From: an uncultured Chlorobiaceae bacterium | GTDB taxonomy: Bacteria; Bacteroidota; Chlorobiia; Chlorobiales; Chlorobiaceae | DNA: 64,000 bases | Assembly (NCBI GenBank): GCA_903839405.1 | Contig: CAIMCD010000018.1 | Coordinates: 1-64,000, forward strand | Reading direction: 5' to 3' | Shown: positions 40,163 through 50,312 of the stretch, one piece after another | Layout: each line of letters begins with the position of its first letter | Position numbering within the stretch: the stretch's first letter is position 1 | Translations under genes and position numbers: made by a program | The notes under the pieces: generated by a model | What the model was told of the DNA's origin: nothing | What the model saw: only the letters and a program-made list of their open reading frames with translations | Database searches by the model: none

Positions 40163-41764
40163 TCAAAACTTTTTAGCTTCATCTATCAGGGCATAGATAT
40201 CGCTTTCACTTTTCTTACCCAATTCATCTATTACTTCATTTACTTGAATTACACTAAAACCATCTTTAACAACGAGTTCATTTATCGCATGAAGGAACTT
40301 ATTCGTAGCGTTTCCAAATGGCGGACAAACTTCACATGTGCATGTATATGGCATTCCATTTGTTAAGTACTCCCGTCTCTTGCCATTCCATACATCTTCA
40401 AACTTATTATTAATGATATTACCAAAAGTAATTGAAGCCGGGGAAGTATTATGATCACACAAATACAAGTTACCATCAGAGCCAACAGTAGAAAGAAAAT
40501 TATGATAATAACACCCATCCTCACAACTCCAATTTCTGAAAGACTTACTCTTTATATTTTCTACAGAATGTATAGCCGACACCTTAAACGAATAATCCTC
40601 AAGTTTTTTTGCATTAATTATTTGATTTCTTACAATCTTAAGTTGTTCTTTGTTTAATAAATTTTTATCTCCAATATCGCATTTAAAACGTATTGAGTCA
40701 CATCCGATTTCTTTAACTTTTTTTGATACTGTGTATATTTCTTTATGATTATCCGGGCAAATAACATAACCAATATTAACCTTGAGCGGCCTGTTATGTT
40801 CTTTCTTTTTGGCAATTAAATTACTAATATTATTTATGATTTTTTCATATGTACCTTTATTTCGATTCCGTATTTTCTTACTCTCTTTCAACCAATAAAA
40901 TGATTCTGGTCCACCATCCAGACTAACATGAACATAAGTAATTCGTGATAAAAGATCCCAAGTCTCCTCATCATCCATCTTAACTCCATTAGTAAATAAT
41001 CCAATTTTTCGACCCGAACCTAAGCATCGTCGAATTGCTTTATGCGTTACCTCTTTAGTTTTGGCACTCACAAGAGGTTCACCAATATAGCCGGAAAACT
41101 TAATCATTTCTACACGCAGACCATCATCAGTCTTATAGTCCAATATGGTTCCGAGCAATTTTTCGACATTACTTTCATTGATATTATTAGGTAAGCATTT
41201 AACATTATTCTTTTCTTCAATTTCCTGCCCTATACACCACAAACAGTATAAGTTGCACAAACTGCTAATCTGAATTTCGATTTCAAATGGAGGAAATTTT
41301 TTATCTTTCTTTTTAATACTTTCAACAAAAGCCTTTAAATATTTAGTCTTTTCTTTCAGAAGAATAATAATGTAATACAAATCATCTTTGTTAATAGATA
41401 AAAGAAGCTTCTTTTTTATTCCTTCTTTTTGCATTGTTGCGGAGGCTGTGAAAGCACCACTTGCCATAAATCTTAGAATACGATTATCAGTGGCGGCCTT
41501 TTTTTTAATCTCTTCAGGATCAGGATTATCAACAACAGCAATCACAATATATGGAGGAGAAAGATCCTTGGCAGGCATATTCACATCAATTTGTGTCAAA
41601 CCTGAAAATGAGAAATATTTCAGATTGAGATGATTACTGTACCAACCTTGCAAGTGCAATACTTCGTTGATGGGGCGATTTGCATCAGTAATGTCAACTT
41701 CTGTGACAGAAATATCATTTCCGATAGAAGATGTGGCGAGTAGAAGTATCATATTCGGACACAT
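40163..41764 (-). CDS. Radical SAM/SPASM domain enzyme of unknown substrate
   Basis: This 533-residue protein starts at the ATG at 41764 (a second Met lies at codon 5). Residues 1-165 form an N-terminal domain I do not recognise. The radical SAM core follows: CNLYCLWC (C-x3-C-x2-C) near residue 172, FSGYIGEPLV, and VHVSLDGG. The C-terminal SPASM-type region holds at least six further Cys (CEDGCYYH, YLCDH, CTCEVCPPFG), enough for auxiliary iron-sulfur clusters. SPASM enzymes modify peptides or act as sugar/aminocyclitol dehydrogenases; with an SDR and an aldolase next to it, a sugar-like substrate is more likely. The gene is strongly AT-rich and leads its operon. Confidence 0.87.
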   Translation of the reverse strand: MCPNMILLLATSSIGNDISVTEVDITDANRPINEVLHLQGWYSNHLNLKYFSFSGLTQIDVNMPAKDLSPPYIVIAVVDNPDPEEIKKKAATDNRILRFMASGAFTASATMQKEGIKKKLLLSINKDDLYYIIILLKEKTKYLKAFVESIKKKDKKFPPFEIEIQISSLCNLYCLWCIGQEIEEKNNVKCLPNNINESNVEKLLGTILDYKTDDGLRVEMIKFSGYIGEPLVSAKTKEVTHKAIRRCLGSGRKIGLFTNGVKMDDEETWDLLSRITYVHVSLDGGPESFYWLKESKKIRNRNKGTYEKIINNISNLIAKKKEHNRPLKVNIGYVICPDNHKEIYTVSKKVKEIGCDSIRFKCDIGDKNLLNKEQLKIVRNQIINAKKLEDYSFKVSAIHSVENIKSKSFRNWSCEDGCYYHNFLSTVGSDGNLYLCDHNTSPASITFGNIINNKFEDVWNGKRREYLTNGMPYTCTCEVCPPFGNATNKFLHAINELVVKDGFSVIQVNEVIDELGKKSESDIYALIDEAKKF

Positions 41765-42574
41765 AGACTAAATGAATTAAAGGTTGATCGCCAGTTTTGT
41801 CAAAAAAAGAAGGCCAACTAAAATTCCGGAACTCATTGAGTTAGTTTTAGAACAGATATAGGCACAAATTGAACAATCTTTTGTAATCTGTTAGAGCTAT
41901 TTAAGACTCATGGGACAGTCCTGCACAGAGTGAACGGTACTTCTGGCTACGTACTATTTATGCGACTTGGGTGTGGCAAAGCAAATCAGCTACGTCTATC
42001 GTACATCACTATATAAGTCGTGGAACGTTGTATGACTTCATTTGAAATATGCAAAAAATAAATACTTCAAACAAGATAATTATTACAAAATTACGTACTA
42101 TTATCAGCCAAAAACCGTATAAATAGCAAAGAGCAAAAAATTATCAAGCACTCAAAGCGCCAGCAAATTGAAAGTATTTTTACTGTATTTTTTTGAGGAA
42201 TTGACAAAAACGAGTTAGAGCGCTTTACATTGTTGTTATAAATCAACCATTCCGATCAATACCGGCAACGGCATTTACCGGCAGAGAGCGTGCACGGACG
42301 AGGGAGATTTCTCCTTGCAGTCGAAATGACACCGGGGTGTGCCTCCTCGGAACACAGGCGGCATCAATCCATCAGCCTTTTTCCGATAAAAAATCAGGGC
42401 AAAACGTTTCCCATCCCTTGGAAATTGATTTTTTCCGTAGATTCACCCTTGTATCAATCTCTCCTGCTTTATTATGATGGTGGTTACGCTTGACTCTCTG
42501 TAGCCAACCAGTTACAGGCAAACAAGCGCAGGAAGAGAGTCCCGAAGAATGTTATTAAGCATAGAGAACAGAGC
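41765..42574. other. Long AT-rich gene-free region between the island and argD
   Basis: These 810 bases hold no gene I can support; a 67-codon frame at 42290-42493 lacks a ribosome-binding site. The left part should contain the promoter of the radical SAM operon, which reads left from 41764. The right part holds a promoter-like TTGACA site at 42201 and a GGAGATTTCTCC inverted repeat at 42303-42314 followed by GTCGAAATGACA, a wording I associate with dispersed palindromic repeats. The change from AT-rich to normal composition near 42240 looks like the edge of acquired DNA. Confidence 0.5.
42201..42230 (+). promoter_or_regulatory. Candidate promoter upstream of argD
   Basis: TTGACA at 42201-42206 and TTACAT at 42225-42230 are spaced by 18 bases, a fair sigma-70-type pair directed at argD. 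It would give a leader of about 340 bases, so a nearer promoter for argD may exist. Confidence 0.3.
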
Positions 42575-43786
42575 ATGAAACCATTGGCCGTAAACCCGGA
42601 AACCGAAAAGAAACTTTTTTTCCATAATTATGCCCGGCTTCCCATCGCTGTAACGCATGGCGAAGGGGTGTGGCTGGTCGGTGATGACGGCACCCGTTAT
42701 TTGGACATGATTGCTGGCATCGGCGTCAATGCCCTCGGCTATGGCGACCGGCGTCTTGTTGAGGCAATCAGCACGCAGGCGGCAAAACTGATCCATGCAT
42801 CAAACCTCTTCATGATGCAGCCGCAGTTTGAGCTGGCTGAAAAGCTGCTCGCTCTCTCCGGGCTCTCGAAGGTCTTTTTTGCCAACAGCGGCACCGAAGC
42901 CATTGAGGCGGCCATCAAGATGGCCAGAAAATGGGCCGGTCGCTTGGGCGACACGAATAAAAATGAGGTGCTCTCCTTGAGCAACTGTTTCCACGGCAGA
43001 ACTTACGGCGCCATGTCGCTCACAGCCAAACCGAAATATTCCGGCGGCTTCGAACCGCTCCTGACCGGCACCGGCATGATTGCCTTCAACGATATTACAG
43101 ATCTTGAGGAGAAGGTTTCCGAGAAAACTGCTGCTGTTTTTATTGAGGTAATCCAGGGCGAGGGCGGTATCCATAAAATTTCACAACCCTTTATTGACCG
43201 ACTGAAAGAGCTGCGCGAGCAGTATAACTTCCTTATTGTGGCTGATGAAATCCAGGCTGGCTGCGGAAGGAGCGGAAAGTTTTTCAGTTATAGCCTGCTT
43301 CAGGCTGACCCCGATATGGTCTGCCTTGCCAAGCCGCTTGGTGGCGGGCTCCCCCTCTCGGCCGTGATCGGCAACGAAAAGGTGGCTGATGTACTTGAGT
43401 ATGGCAACCACGGCACTACCTTCGGAGGCAACCCGGTAGCCTGTGCTGCGGGCATTGCCATGATCCAAGCCATTGAGGAGGACAAGCTCACCGAACATGC
43501 GGAGGAGATCGGTCGGTTTATGCATGAGGAGTTGCAGAAACTGGCAGAGAAACATCCGCAAATCCTTGAAATCCGCCAGTATGGACTGATGATCGGCATC
43601 ACGGTCGACAAGGAGGCAAAAGGGTATGTCGTCAAAGCACTCCAGAAGCAGTTACTTATAAACGCTACCAGCATTAACGTTATCCGCCTACTCCCCCCGC
43701 TCGTCATCAGCCGGGAGGAAGCTCAACTCTGTATCACGCTGCTTGATGAGATCCTTACCGAAGAAAGAGCCGAAAAAAACGGTTGA
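42575..43786 (+). CDS. argD: Acetylornithine aminotransferase
   Basis: ArgD transfers an amino group from glutamate to N-acetylglutamate semialdehyde in arginine synthesis (and often serves lysine synthesis). The 403-residue protein is a class III PLP aminotransferase: [45 protein letters not shown], and the PLP Lys in [17 protein letters not shown], with [17 protein letters not shown] typical of ArgD. Related 4-aminobutyrate or ornithine aminotransferases cannot be wholly excluded. No other arg gene is adjacent. The downstream DUF3098 gene overlaps its end. Confidence 0.93.
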   Translation: MKPLAVNPETEKKLFFHNYARLPIAVTHGEGVWLVGDDGTRYLDMIAGIGVNALGYGDRRLVEAISTQAAKLIHASNLFMMQPQFELAEKLLALSGLSKVFFANSGTEAIEAAIKMARKWAGRLGDTNKNEVLSLSNCFHGRTYGAMSLTAKPKYSGGFEPLLTGTGMIAFNDITDLEEKVSEKTAAVFIEVIQGEGGIHKISQPFIDRLKELREQYNFLIVADEIQAGCGRSGKFFSYSLLQADPDMVCLAKPLGGGLPLSAVIGNEKVADVLEYGNHGTTFGGNPVACAAGIAMIQAIEEDKLTEHAEEIGRFMHEELQKLAEKHPQILEIRQYGLMIGITVDKEAKGYVVKALQKQLLINATSINVIRLLPPLVISREEAQLCITLLDEILTEERAEKNG

Positions 43787-44006
43787 GAAACCGGCCGCAA
43801 TAATGCCCCTTGGAGCAATCAACTATCTGATGATTGCCCTCGGGGCGGTTGTGATTGCCGCAAGCTACTGGGGAATGTACCTCGAACATGAGGTTGACGG
43901 GGTTTTTGCGCTCGTTGTCTCGCCCTTCACCCTGATCGGCTCCTATGTGTGGATTATTTTCGCCATCCTCTACCGCCCGAAAGCCGCAAAAAAGCAAGCA
44001 GCTTAA
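43746..44006 (+). CDS. DUF3098-like small membrane protein
   Basis: The 86-residue protein has a charged head ([13 protein letters not shown]), two hydrophobic helices separated by an acidic loop ([20 protein letters not shown] and [17 protein letters not shown]), and a basic tail. This layout fits the DUF3098 family of Bacteroidetes/Chlorobi membrane proteins, which has no known function. The ATG at 43746 lies inside argD (41-base overlap). Its stop overlaps that of the convergent tonB gene by sharing TTAA. Confidence 0.72.
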   Translation: MRSLPKKEPKKTVEKPAAIMPLGAINYLMIALGAVVIAASYWGMYLEHEVDGVFALVVSPFTLIGSYVWIIFAILYRPKAAKKQAA

Positions 44007-44809
44007 TCAAGCTGAAAGCGGATCGGAACGGTGAACCAGACCTTGATCGGGCTGCCGTTCTGGATGCCGGGATAGTATTTCGACTCCATCAGGGACTTTA
44101 TGGCCACCGCATCGAAGACGTCACAATCGGCCGGAATGCGCTTCATCACCTTTGCCTTGATTGGCCGGCCATCTTCACCAATCAGCACACTCACAAAAAC
44201 CTTGCCTGTAATACCGGCAATTCTGGCCATTTCAGGGTAGGCCGGTTTTTTCTGGTCGAGAAAGCCCGGCGTCTTTTCACACGCTACAAACATCGGCACC
44301 TCATCACCCGACGAGGCTGATCCGGATCCTGACCCCTGAGTCTGCAGGGCCTGTTTCAGCTCCTTCTGCGTGGCCACGGTCTGCTGCACAGGCACCTCCT
44401 CCTCGCTGACCTTTTTGATTTTTCCGACATTCGGCGGCGCAGGCACGGCCGGGGAGGTTGGAGTAACCGGAACCGGCTCCGGGGTATCGAGCGGCGGCGG
44501 GGGCGGAAGCTGCGTCACACTGGTAACCACCTCATAGCACTCCACCATCGGCTTATCGCTCTTGCCGAACAAACCGGTGAGTGACATTATGCGCTGCCAG
44601 TTAGCCGTTACACCCCAGAACAGCCCGAGAAGCACAATTGCAACAATAACGCCGTGCGTAAGAAAGAGATGGCCCTGACGGCGAAGGGCAAGATTGCCGT
44701 ACGGCAACTGCCGCAACCGATCGGTATCGAGAAACTCTTCACCGAACGACCACGAAAGGGCTTTGCGGCGAAAGGTCTCCTGATGGATTTTATTAAATTC
44801 TGAAGGCAC
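44003..44809 (-). CDS. tonB: TonB-family energy transducer
   Basis: TonB passes proton-motive force energy from ExbB-ExbD to outer-membrane receptors. The 268-residue protein has an N-terminal soluble piece of ~45 residues, one membrane helix ([17 protein letters not shown]), a Pro-rich spanning segment ([19 protein letters not shown]) and the C-terminal TonB domain ([20 protein letters not shown], then [20 protein letters not shown]). It follows exbD by 33 bases. The receptor it serves is not encoded here. Confidence 0.92.
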   Translation of the reverse strand: MPSEFNKIHQETFRRKALSWSFGEEFLDTDRLRQLPYGNLALRRQGHLFLTHGVIVAIVLLGLFWGVTANWQRIMSLTGLFGKSDKPMVECYEVVTSVTQLPPPPPLDTPEPVPVTPTSPAVPAPPNVGKIKKVSEEEVPVQQTVATQKELKQALQTQGSGSGSASSGDEVPMFVACEKTPGFLDQKKPAYPEMARIAGITGKVFVSVLIGEDGRPIKAKVMKRIPADCDVFDAVAIKSLMESKYYPGIQNGSPIKVWFTVPIRFQLD

Positions 44810-44842
44810 CTGAACTGAACTCCTTTGCTCGGGTTAGAACGC

Positions 44843-45367
44843 TTAACCTGCTCTTTTTATTTCCTCTGCATCCTGCTCGGTATAGTCATCAAGGCTGAAG
44901 CGGTCGATTTTCATGAGATTCAGCTCATCAATAATATCGACAAGATGTTTATATCGCGCCTTTTCACTGATTTTAACCACAATCACCAGCTTCTCATTCG
45001 CCGCCGTCTGCTGCTTGAGCAACTGGCGCAAGGGCGCACTCAAGGCCATCTGGCGGGAATCACCGGGATCGTAGAGGGGAACTCTGCGTGGAGCCTTGTC
45101 GCCCAGGGAGCAGTAGGCCATGGCGTCATCCGAAATCCTCAGCGTCATGACATTGGTTTCAGCAACCTTCACCTCCGCCTTTTCCGGAGGCATATTGATC
45201 TCCATCGTGTTGGATTTGGAGAAGGTGGTGGTGAGCATGAAAAAGGTCAAGAGCAGAAAGGCCACATCAACCATCGGGGTCATATCAAGATGAAAGCCGA
45301 TCCTTTTCGAGCGGCGTCTCCCTTTTTTATTGGAGCGATGTCCGTTTGGCGAATCAACAATACCCAT
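44843..45367 (-). CDS. exbD: ExbD/TolR-type biopolymer transport protein (second copy)
   Basis: The 174-residue protein has a basic head ([20 protein letters not shown]), then the ExbD helix with the proton-channel Asp in [22 protein letters not shown], and a periplasmic domain. It is one of two adjacent exbD genes, sharing the wording of the first around the helix, and its ATG overlaps the stop of the first by 1 base. In Bacteroidetes/Chlorobi-type ExbBDD operons the two ExbD proteins may form mixed complexes. Confidence 0.92.
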   Translation of the reverse strand: MGIVDSPNGHRSNKKGRRRSKRIGFHLDMTPMVDVAFLLLTFFMLTTTFSKSNTMEINMPPEKAEVKVAETNVMTLRISDDAMAYCSLGDKAPRRVPLYDPGDSRQMALSAPLRQLLKQQTAANEKLVIVVKISEKARYKHLVDIIDELNLMKIDRFSLDDYTEQDAEEIKRAG

Positions 45368-45900
45368 CAGCGAACCTCCCTTTCAAGCACGGTAATGAGG
45401 TTGAAGGTCAGCAGGTTGGCTTTTTTGTAGACCTTGATCACATGATTGACCGCTTCAAAGCCGGCAGTGGCGTCGGCCTTGATGACCGGACGAAGCTTCT
45501 GGTCGGCAAAGCGGGCCATCACCACAAATTTGTCAAGCTCATCGCGGTCAACCTTGAAGCTTTCAGCCAGTTTGAATTTTTTCAGCGAATCAGCTACCGC
45601 TACCGGAGAGAGCCCTCTGGCCTGCAGTTTTGGTTTGACCACCGAATTGAAAATCCGCACCCGCGACTGCTGCGACGATACCCCCATAAAAAAGGTGTTG
45701 TCGCCGCTCACGGTTACCGTCAGCACATCGGACTCCGGCAGCTTGCGCTCGGAGTGAGAGGAGGGCAAGTCAATTTTAACAACCTCCGGCGGGCGAAACT
45801 TGGTGGTCAGCATGAAAAACGTCAAAAGAAGAAACGCAACATCGACCATCGGCGTCATATCGATCCTAAAACCGACTCTTTTAACCTTGATTCTCGACAT
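45367..45900 (-). CDS. exbD: ExbD/TolR-type biopolymer transport protein (first copy)
   Basis: The 177-residue protein starts [20 protein letters not shown] and continues [14 protein letters not shown], the ExbD membrane helix with its essential Asp. The periplasmic domain ([20 protein letters not shown]) is typical of the family. It lies 6 bases after exbB and directly before the second exbD gene. The two copies are clearly paralogous but diverged outside the helix. Confidence 0.92.
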   Translation of the reverse strand: MSRIKVKRVGFRIDMTPMVDVAFLLLTFFMLTTKFRPPEVVKIDLPSSHSERKLPESDVLTVTVSGDNTFFMGVSSQQSRVRIFNSVVKPKLQARGLSPVAVADSLKKFKLAESFKVDRDELDKFVVMARFADQKLRPVIKADATAGFEAVNHVIKVYKKANLLTFNLITVLEREVR

Positions 45901-45906
45901 GTGCGA

Positions 45907-46653
45907 TTATTCCGGTTTACCGGTTCCAAGGGTCTGGATAATGTAAAACGCCGCCTCATCAATCATGTAGCTGAAGTGATCAACCCGGCTGGTGAAGATG
46001 TTATAGGTCACAATACCCATAATACCGCCGCAAATACCAAGCGCGGTATTGAAGAGCGCTTCCGAAATGCCAAGCGAGAGCTGCACCGCATCAGGTGAAC
46101 CGCTGGTCGCCATGGCCGCAAAAGCACGAATCATACCGAGCGTTGTGCCAAGCAGGCCGACCATGGTGGAGATTGAGGCAATGGTGGAAATTGCCACCAG
46201 GTTTTTTTCAAGCAGCGGCATCTCCATGGTGGTCGCCTCTTCAACCGCCTTCTCCATCTCGCTGATCTTTTTTTCGCGATCAGTCACGTTATAGAGCACC
46301 AGCTTGTTATAGCGCTCAAGCACGGTACGCAGCACAGCGGAGAGAGAGCTCTGGTGGTCATTGCACTTCGCAATGGCCTGGTCAATCTGCCCGTTGTCGA
46401 TATCCTGCTTGAGGCTTCGGACAAATTCGGGAATATTCCCCTTGCCCGATGCCTTGTTGAGGGCAATAATACGCTCAACAATGTAGGCAATAACCATCAA
46501 AATAAGCGCCATAAGCACCGACACCACCGGTCCTCCTTTCCAGATGGCATGGTAGATGGATTCCGGAGGGGTCGTACCCATCCAGAGATAGAAGCCGAAA
46601 GCAACCGCGTAGGTCACCACAATAAGCAGCCCCGTAAAAAAGCCCTGTTTCAT
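45907..46653 (-). CDS. exbB: ExbB/TolQ/MotA proton-channel protein
   Basis: ExbB forms the pentameric inner-membrane channel that powers TonB. The 248-residue protein has three membrane helices: TGLLIVVTYAVAFGFYLWMG, GPVVSVLMALILMVIAYIVE and, after a cytoplasmic part, LVAISTIASISTMVGLLGTTLGMIRAFAAMA with the TolQ/ExbB-typical GLLGTTLGMI. The C-terminal GISEALFNTALGICGGIMGIV is also conserved. It is the first gene of exbB-exbD-exbD-tonB. The 46.65-46.95 kb stretch to its right should carry its promoter and the divergent dnaG promoter. Confidence 0.93.
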   Translation of the reverse strand: MKQGFFTGLLIVVTYAVAFGFYLWMGTTPPESIYHAIWKGGPVVSVLMALILMVIAYIVERIIALNKASGKGNIPEFVRSLKQDIDNGQIDQAIAKCNDHQSSLSAVLRTVLERYNKLVLYNVTDREKKISEMEKAVEEATTMEMPLLEKNLVAISTIASISTMVGLLGTTLGMIRAFAAMATSGSPDAVQLSLGISEALFNTALGICGGIMGIVTYNIFTSRVDHFSYMIDEAAFYIIQTLGTGKPE

Positions 46654-46947
46654 AAACTGTTATTTATTTTAACCACTGCAGAAGATAGACGAATACGTTA
46701 TGAAGCGCACTGTAATTTACTATACTGAAGGTGCTCCTTGCCATGCAAAAACGCGATGCTTTTCCACTCCGCAAACGGCTCTGAAAAATCGGAAGTGCCA
46801 GAGAATTGGCGTAAAAAAAAAGAGTAAAAAGAAGCCCCGTATATGCCAAGAATTTAATAAATAAGCTTGTGATTATTCAACAGCAAACCATAATGAAGAA
46901 GAATAGATGTGTTCCGGAAAGCTATCTCACGCCAAAACCAGAGTCCG

Positions 46948-48843
46948 ATGATCCCGCATTCGGTTATTGATGATGTCCGCCAGTCAGCCGATATCGTTGC
47001 CATTATCTCGGATTACCTGACGCTTCAGCCGGCCGGACGCAGCTACAAGGCACTCTCGCCCTTTACCAGGGAGAAAACCCCCTCGTTTGTGGTTTCGCCC
47101 GACAAGCAGATCTTCAAATGCTTTTCAACCGGCAAGGGTGGCAACGTCTTCTCCTTTGTCATGGAGATGGAAAAGGTCTCCTTCCCCGAAGCGGTTGAAC
47201 TGGTAGCAAAGCGCTCGGGGATCGATATCAGCCGATATACTGAAAAAAAAGAGCATGAAGCGCCCCGTGAAGAGAGCCGGAGCGAAACCCTGCGCTGGGC
47301 GGCCAAGTTCTTTCACTCCACCCTGCAAGGCAAGGATGGTCAGGAGGGGCTTGCCTATCTGGCGGCAACGCGCGGTTTGACAGAACAAACCATCCGAACC
47401 TTCGGACTCGGTTATGCGCCCGACCGATGGGATCACCTGCTTCTTGCGGCAAAAAAAGCCGCCCTGCCGGAGGAGCACATCCGCTCTCTGGGGCTGATCA
47501 CCCATAACCAGCAGAAAAACTCCTGGTACGACACCTTCCGCCAGCGGGTGATCTTCCCGGTTTTTTCGGTTGGAGGCCAGGTGGTTGGTTTCGGCGGAAG
47601 AACCCTGAAAAGTGACCCGCAAACACCAAAATACCTGAACTCGCCGGAAAGCTCCCTTTTTGAAAAATCCAAACTGCTCTACGGGCTTCATGCCGCCAAA
47701 AACGAGATCCGGCGGATGGAGAGCGCCATACTGGTTGAAGGCTACATGGATGTGCTTGCCCTGCACCAGGCCGGCATTACCAATACGGTTGCCTCATGCG
47801 GCACCTCACTGACACGCTTTCAGGCAAAGATCCTCAAGCACTACTCGAGTAAGGTACTCTTTATCTATGATGCCGATCCGGCCGGCAAGAAATCGATGTT
47901 GACCGGTATCGACACCCTCCTCTCGGAAGGGGTAACCCCCTTTGTGGTCATGCTGCCACCGGGTGACGATCCCGACAGCTTTGTGCGCCGTGAAGGGAGG
48001 GAGAACTTTCTGCACTTCACCGAAACAGAGAAACTCCCCTTCCAGGAGTTTCAACTCCGTTTTTTCAAGGAAGCAGGAGAGTTCGATCAACCCGAAGTAA
48101 AGGCAAAAGCGATTCGAGCGATGGTGCACACGGTTGCCCTCATCCCCGACCGGATTGAGCAGGAGCTCTATCTGCAGGGGCTGTCGGAAAAACTTGGCGT
48201 CACCCTGCCGGCGCTCCATGAACTGCTCAACCAGGAACGGGGTGTGCAGGAGAAAAGAGGCGCTTCGCAGGAACCACGCTCCCCGGCTCCTCAAGCGCAG
48301 CCTCAGCCGGCAAACCTCTCGGTGCTTGAAAAAACCTTTTTAAAGGCCCTCCTGGAAAGCACCACCTATGGCAATGGAGTACTGGAATTTGCCGCCTCGC
48401 ACGAGGAGATGCTGGAGCTGCCGCACCCGGAAGCGCAGGAGATCTTTACCCATATGATCCGCCGCTACCATGAGATTGAGAACACTCCCGATGAGCGGAT
48501 TGATATAGCCACGGAGATCAGTCTCTTCAGTAATTCCCAGTCGCGCGATCTTGCCTCTGGCCTCCTCATGGAGCAGCCGGTCAGCCATAAATGGCTGGAA
48601 CAAAACGATCAACACACCCAAAACGCAAAGCGCTGCTTGGCCCTGTTCCTCGATGCCTTCAAAAACCTGATTCTTGACCCCCTGATCCACCAGAAAGAGC
48701 GGCTCACTGAAGCGATCCGGGTTGAAACCGAGACGGAGCGGGAGATTGGGCTCTTGCAGGAAAAAATTGTGCTCGATAAAAAAATCAGAACAACCACGCT
48801 TGAGCTGAACAGCATGATTAAAACCATTCTTGACAAAAGCTGA
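46948..48843 (+). CDS. dnaG: DNA primase DnaG with altered zinc-ribbon
   Basis: DnaG makes RNA primers for replication. I start it at the ATG at 46948 (MIPHSVIDDVRQSADIV), the normal family start; a GTG in frame lies 13 codons upstream. The 631-residue protein has the TOPRIM core (SAILVEGYMDVLALHQAGI, VLFIYDADPAGKKS) and an acidic helicase-binding-type C-terminus. In the zinc region, positions that are Cys, His, Cys, Cys in E. coli read Ser, Thr, Cys, Thr here (ALSPFTREK and KCFSTGKGG), so zinc cannot be bound as usual. I recall the same change in Bacteroidetes primases. It is a single gene with a terminator. Confidence 0.95.
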   Translation: MIPHSVIDDVRQSADIVAIISDYLTLQPAGRSYKALSPFTREKTPSFVVSPDKQIFKCFSTGKGGNVFSFVMEMEKVSFPEAVELVAKRSGIDISRYTEKKEHEAPREESRSETLRWAAKFFHSTLQGKDGQEGLAYLAATRGLTEQTIRTFGLGYAPDRWDHLLLAAKKAALPEEHIRSLGLITHNQQKNSWYDTFRQRVIFPVFSVGGQVVGFGGRTLKSDPQTPKYLNSPESSLFEKSKLLYGLHAAKNEIRRMESAILVEGYMDVLALHQAGITNTVASCGTSLTRFQAKILKHYSSKVLFIYDADPAGKKSMLTGIDTLLSEGVTPFVVMLPPGDDPDSFVRREGRENFLHFTETEKLPFQEFQLRFFKEAGEFDQPEVKAKAIRAMVHTVALIPDRIEQELYLQGLSEKLGVTLPALHELLNQERGVQEKRGASQEPRSPAPQAQPQPANLSVLEKTFLKALLESTTYGNGVLEFAASHEEMLELPHPEAQEIFTHMIRRYHEIENTPDERIDIATEISLFSNSQSRDLASGLLMEQPVSHKWLEQNDQHTQNAKRCLALFLDAFKNLILDPLIHQKERLTEAIRVETETEREIGLLQEKIVLDKKIRTTTLELNSMIKTILDKS

Positions 48844-48871
48844 AGAAATAGATGGTGCTTGGCTGAACAAA

Positions 48872-48909
48872 AAAAGCCTCCCTGTGCGAATTGCTGCAGG
48901 GAGGCTTTT
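48872..48909. terminator. Bidirectional terminator between dnaG and glyA
   Basis: AAAAGCCTCCCTG and CAGGGAGGCTTTT form a 13-bp stem. It serves dnaG on the plus strand and, because the A-rich left arm is a T-run on the other strand, also glyA coming from the right. Confidence 0.9.
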
Positions 48910-48956
48910 CAAGTAACAGGTGAGAAGATAGAGTCAGTACAAACCCGACTAAAATC

Positions 48957-50273
48957 TCATACCGCGTACCCTTCAATCGGATTACGAAGACAGAGCTGCT
49001 TGATCTCCTCTTTGACCGTCTGGCAGATAGCGGCACTGTCAGGCTTTTCGGCCGATAAGATGACCCGGTCGATCAGCTCGGCGATCTGCTCACAGTCAGC
49101 CTCCTTCATCCCCCTTGTGGTCATGGCCGGAGTACCGATACGAATACCGCTCGTCACAAAAGGAGATTTATCGTCAAAAGGCACCATATTCTTGTTGACC
49201 GTAATGCCTGCCGCGTGCAGAAGATTTTCAGCCACCTTGCCGGTAACATTTTTGTTGCGCAAATCCAGCAGCATCAGGTGATTTTTGGTGCCGCCGCTGA
49301 CAATATTGTAGCCAAGAGCAAGAAACTTTTCGGCCATGGTTGCGGCATTTTTTCTGACCTGAATGGCATACTCCTTGAACTCGGGACGGAGAGCCTCACC
49401 AAAAGCCACGGCCTTGCCAGCAATAATATGCATCAACGGGCCGCCCTGGATACCCGGCATCACCTCAGCATCCATCACCTCGGACATCATTTTCAGGCGT
49501 GAACCGGTTTTGGTTTTGATGGTAATGCCCAGTGGATTTTCGAAATCGCTGCCCATCATGATCATGCCGCCGCGTGGGCCGCGCAGGGTTTTGTGGGTTG
49601 TGGTGGTTACAAAATGGCAGTGCGGCATGGGATCACCCAAAATACCGGCCGCAATAAGACCGGCAGGATGAGCAATATCGGCCATTAAAAAAGCTCCGAC
49701 CTTGTCGGCAATCGCCCTGAAAGCCTTCAAGTCAAACCCCTGCGAGTAGGCACTGGCACCGGCAATGATCAATTTGGGACGAACCTGCAGGGCAAGCTCT
49801 TCAACCTTGTTCATGTCGATAATACCGGTCTCGCGGTCAACCCCGTAGGAGTGGGCCTCATACATCTGACCGGAAAAATTGACTGAGCTGCCATGGGTCA
49901 GATGGCCGCCGTGGGAGAGGTCAAGGCCCATGATCCGGTCGCCGGGTTTCAGGACTGAAAAGAGCACGGCCATGTTGGCGCTTGAACCGGAGTGGGGCTG
50001 CACATTGACATACTCGCATCCGAAAAGCTTTTTGGCACGATCGCGGGCAAGGTTTTCAGCTACATCGACAAATTCGCAGCCGCCGTAGTAGCGCTTGCCG
50101 GGATACCCTTCGGCATATTTATTGGTCATCACCGATCCGCAGGCCTGCATGACCGCCCGGCTGGTGAAGTTTTCCGAAGCAATAAGCTCAAGCGTTTCGG
50201 TCTGGCGCCGGGTCTCTTGCAAAATAGAGTCAAAGACCTCTTTATCCTGCAGTTGAAGGATGTCGGTATCCAT
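48957..50273 (-). CDS. glyA: Serine hydroxymethyltransferase
   Basis: GlyA converts serine and tetrahydrofolate to glycine and methylene-tetrahydrofolate. The 438-residue protein has [28 protein letters not shown], the PLP Lys in [15 protein letters not shown] and [18 protein letters not shown], all standard. The length is slightly above the E. coli enzyme because of a longer C-terminal end. It lies 39 bases after ribBA and probably shares its transcript. Confidence 0.97.
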   Translation of the reverse strand: MDTDILQLQDKEVFDSILQETRRQTETLELIASENFTSRAVMQACGSVMTNKYAEGYPGKRYYGGCEFVDVAENLARDRAKKLFGCEYVNVQPHSGSSANMAVLFSVLKPGDRIMGLDLSHGGHLTHGSSVNFSGQMYEAHSYGVDRETGIIDMNKVEELALQVRPKLIIAGASAYSQGFDLKAFRAIADKVGAFLMADIAHPAGLIAAGILGDPMPHCHFVTTTTHKTLRGPRGGMIMMGSDFENPLGITIKTKTGSRLKMMSEVMDAEVMPGIQGGPLMHIIAGKAVAFGEALRPEFKEYAIQVRKNAATMAEKFLALGYNIVSGGTKNHLMLLDLRNKNVTGKVAENLLHAAGITVNKNMVPFDDKSPFVTSGIRIGTPAMTTRGMKEADCEQIAELIDRVILSAEKPDSAAICQTVKEEIKQLCLRNPIEGYAV

Positions 50274-50312
50274 CGTTGTATTGATCCTTTTCCTTACGGA
50301 AGTTTAATGGTG

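Noticed and set aside
42290-42493. A 67-codon frame upstream of argD
   Set aside because: No ribosome-binding site, no family resemblance, and it covers a palindromic repeat-like element.
45346-46098. A 250-codon plus-strand frame
   Set aside because: It lies antisense to the exbB-exbD pair and shows only Arg/His-rich shadow sequence.
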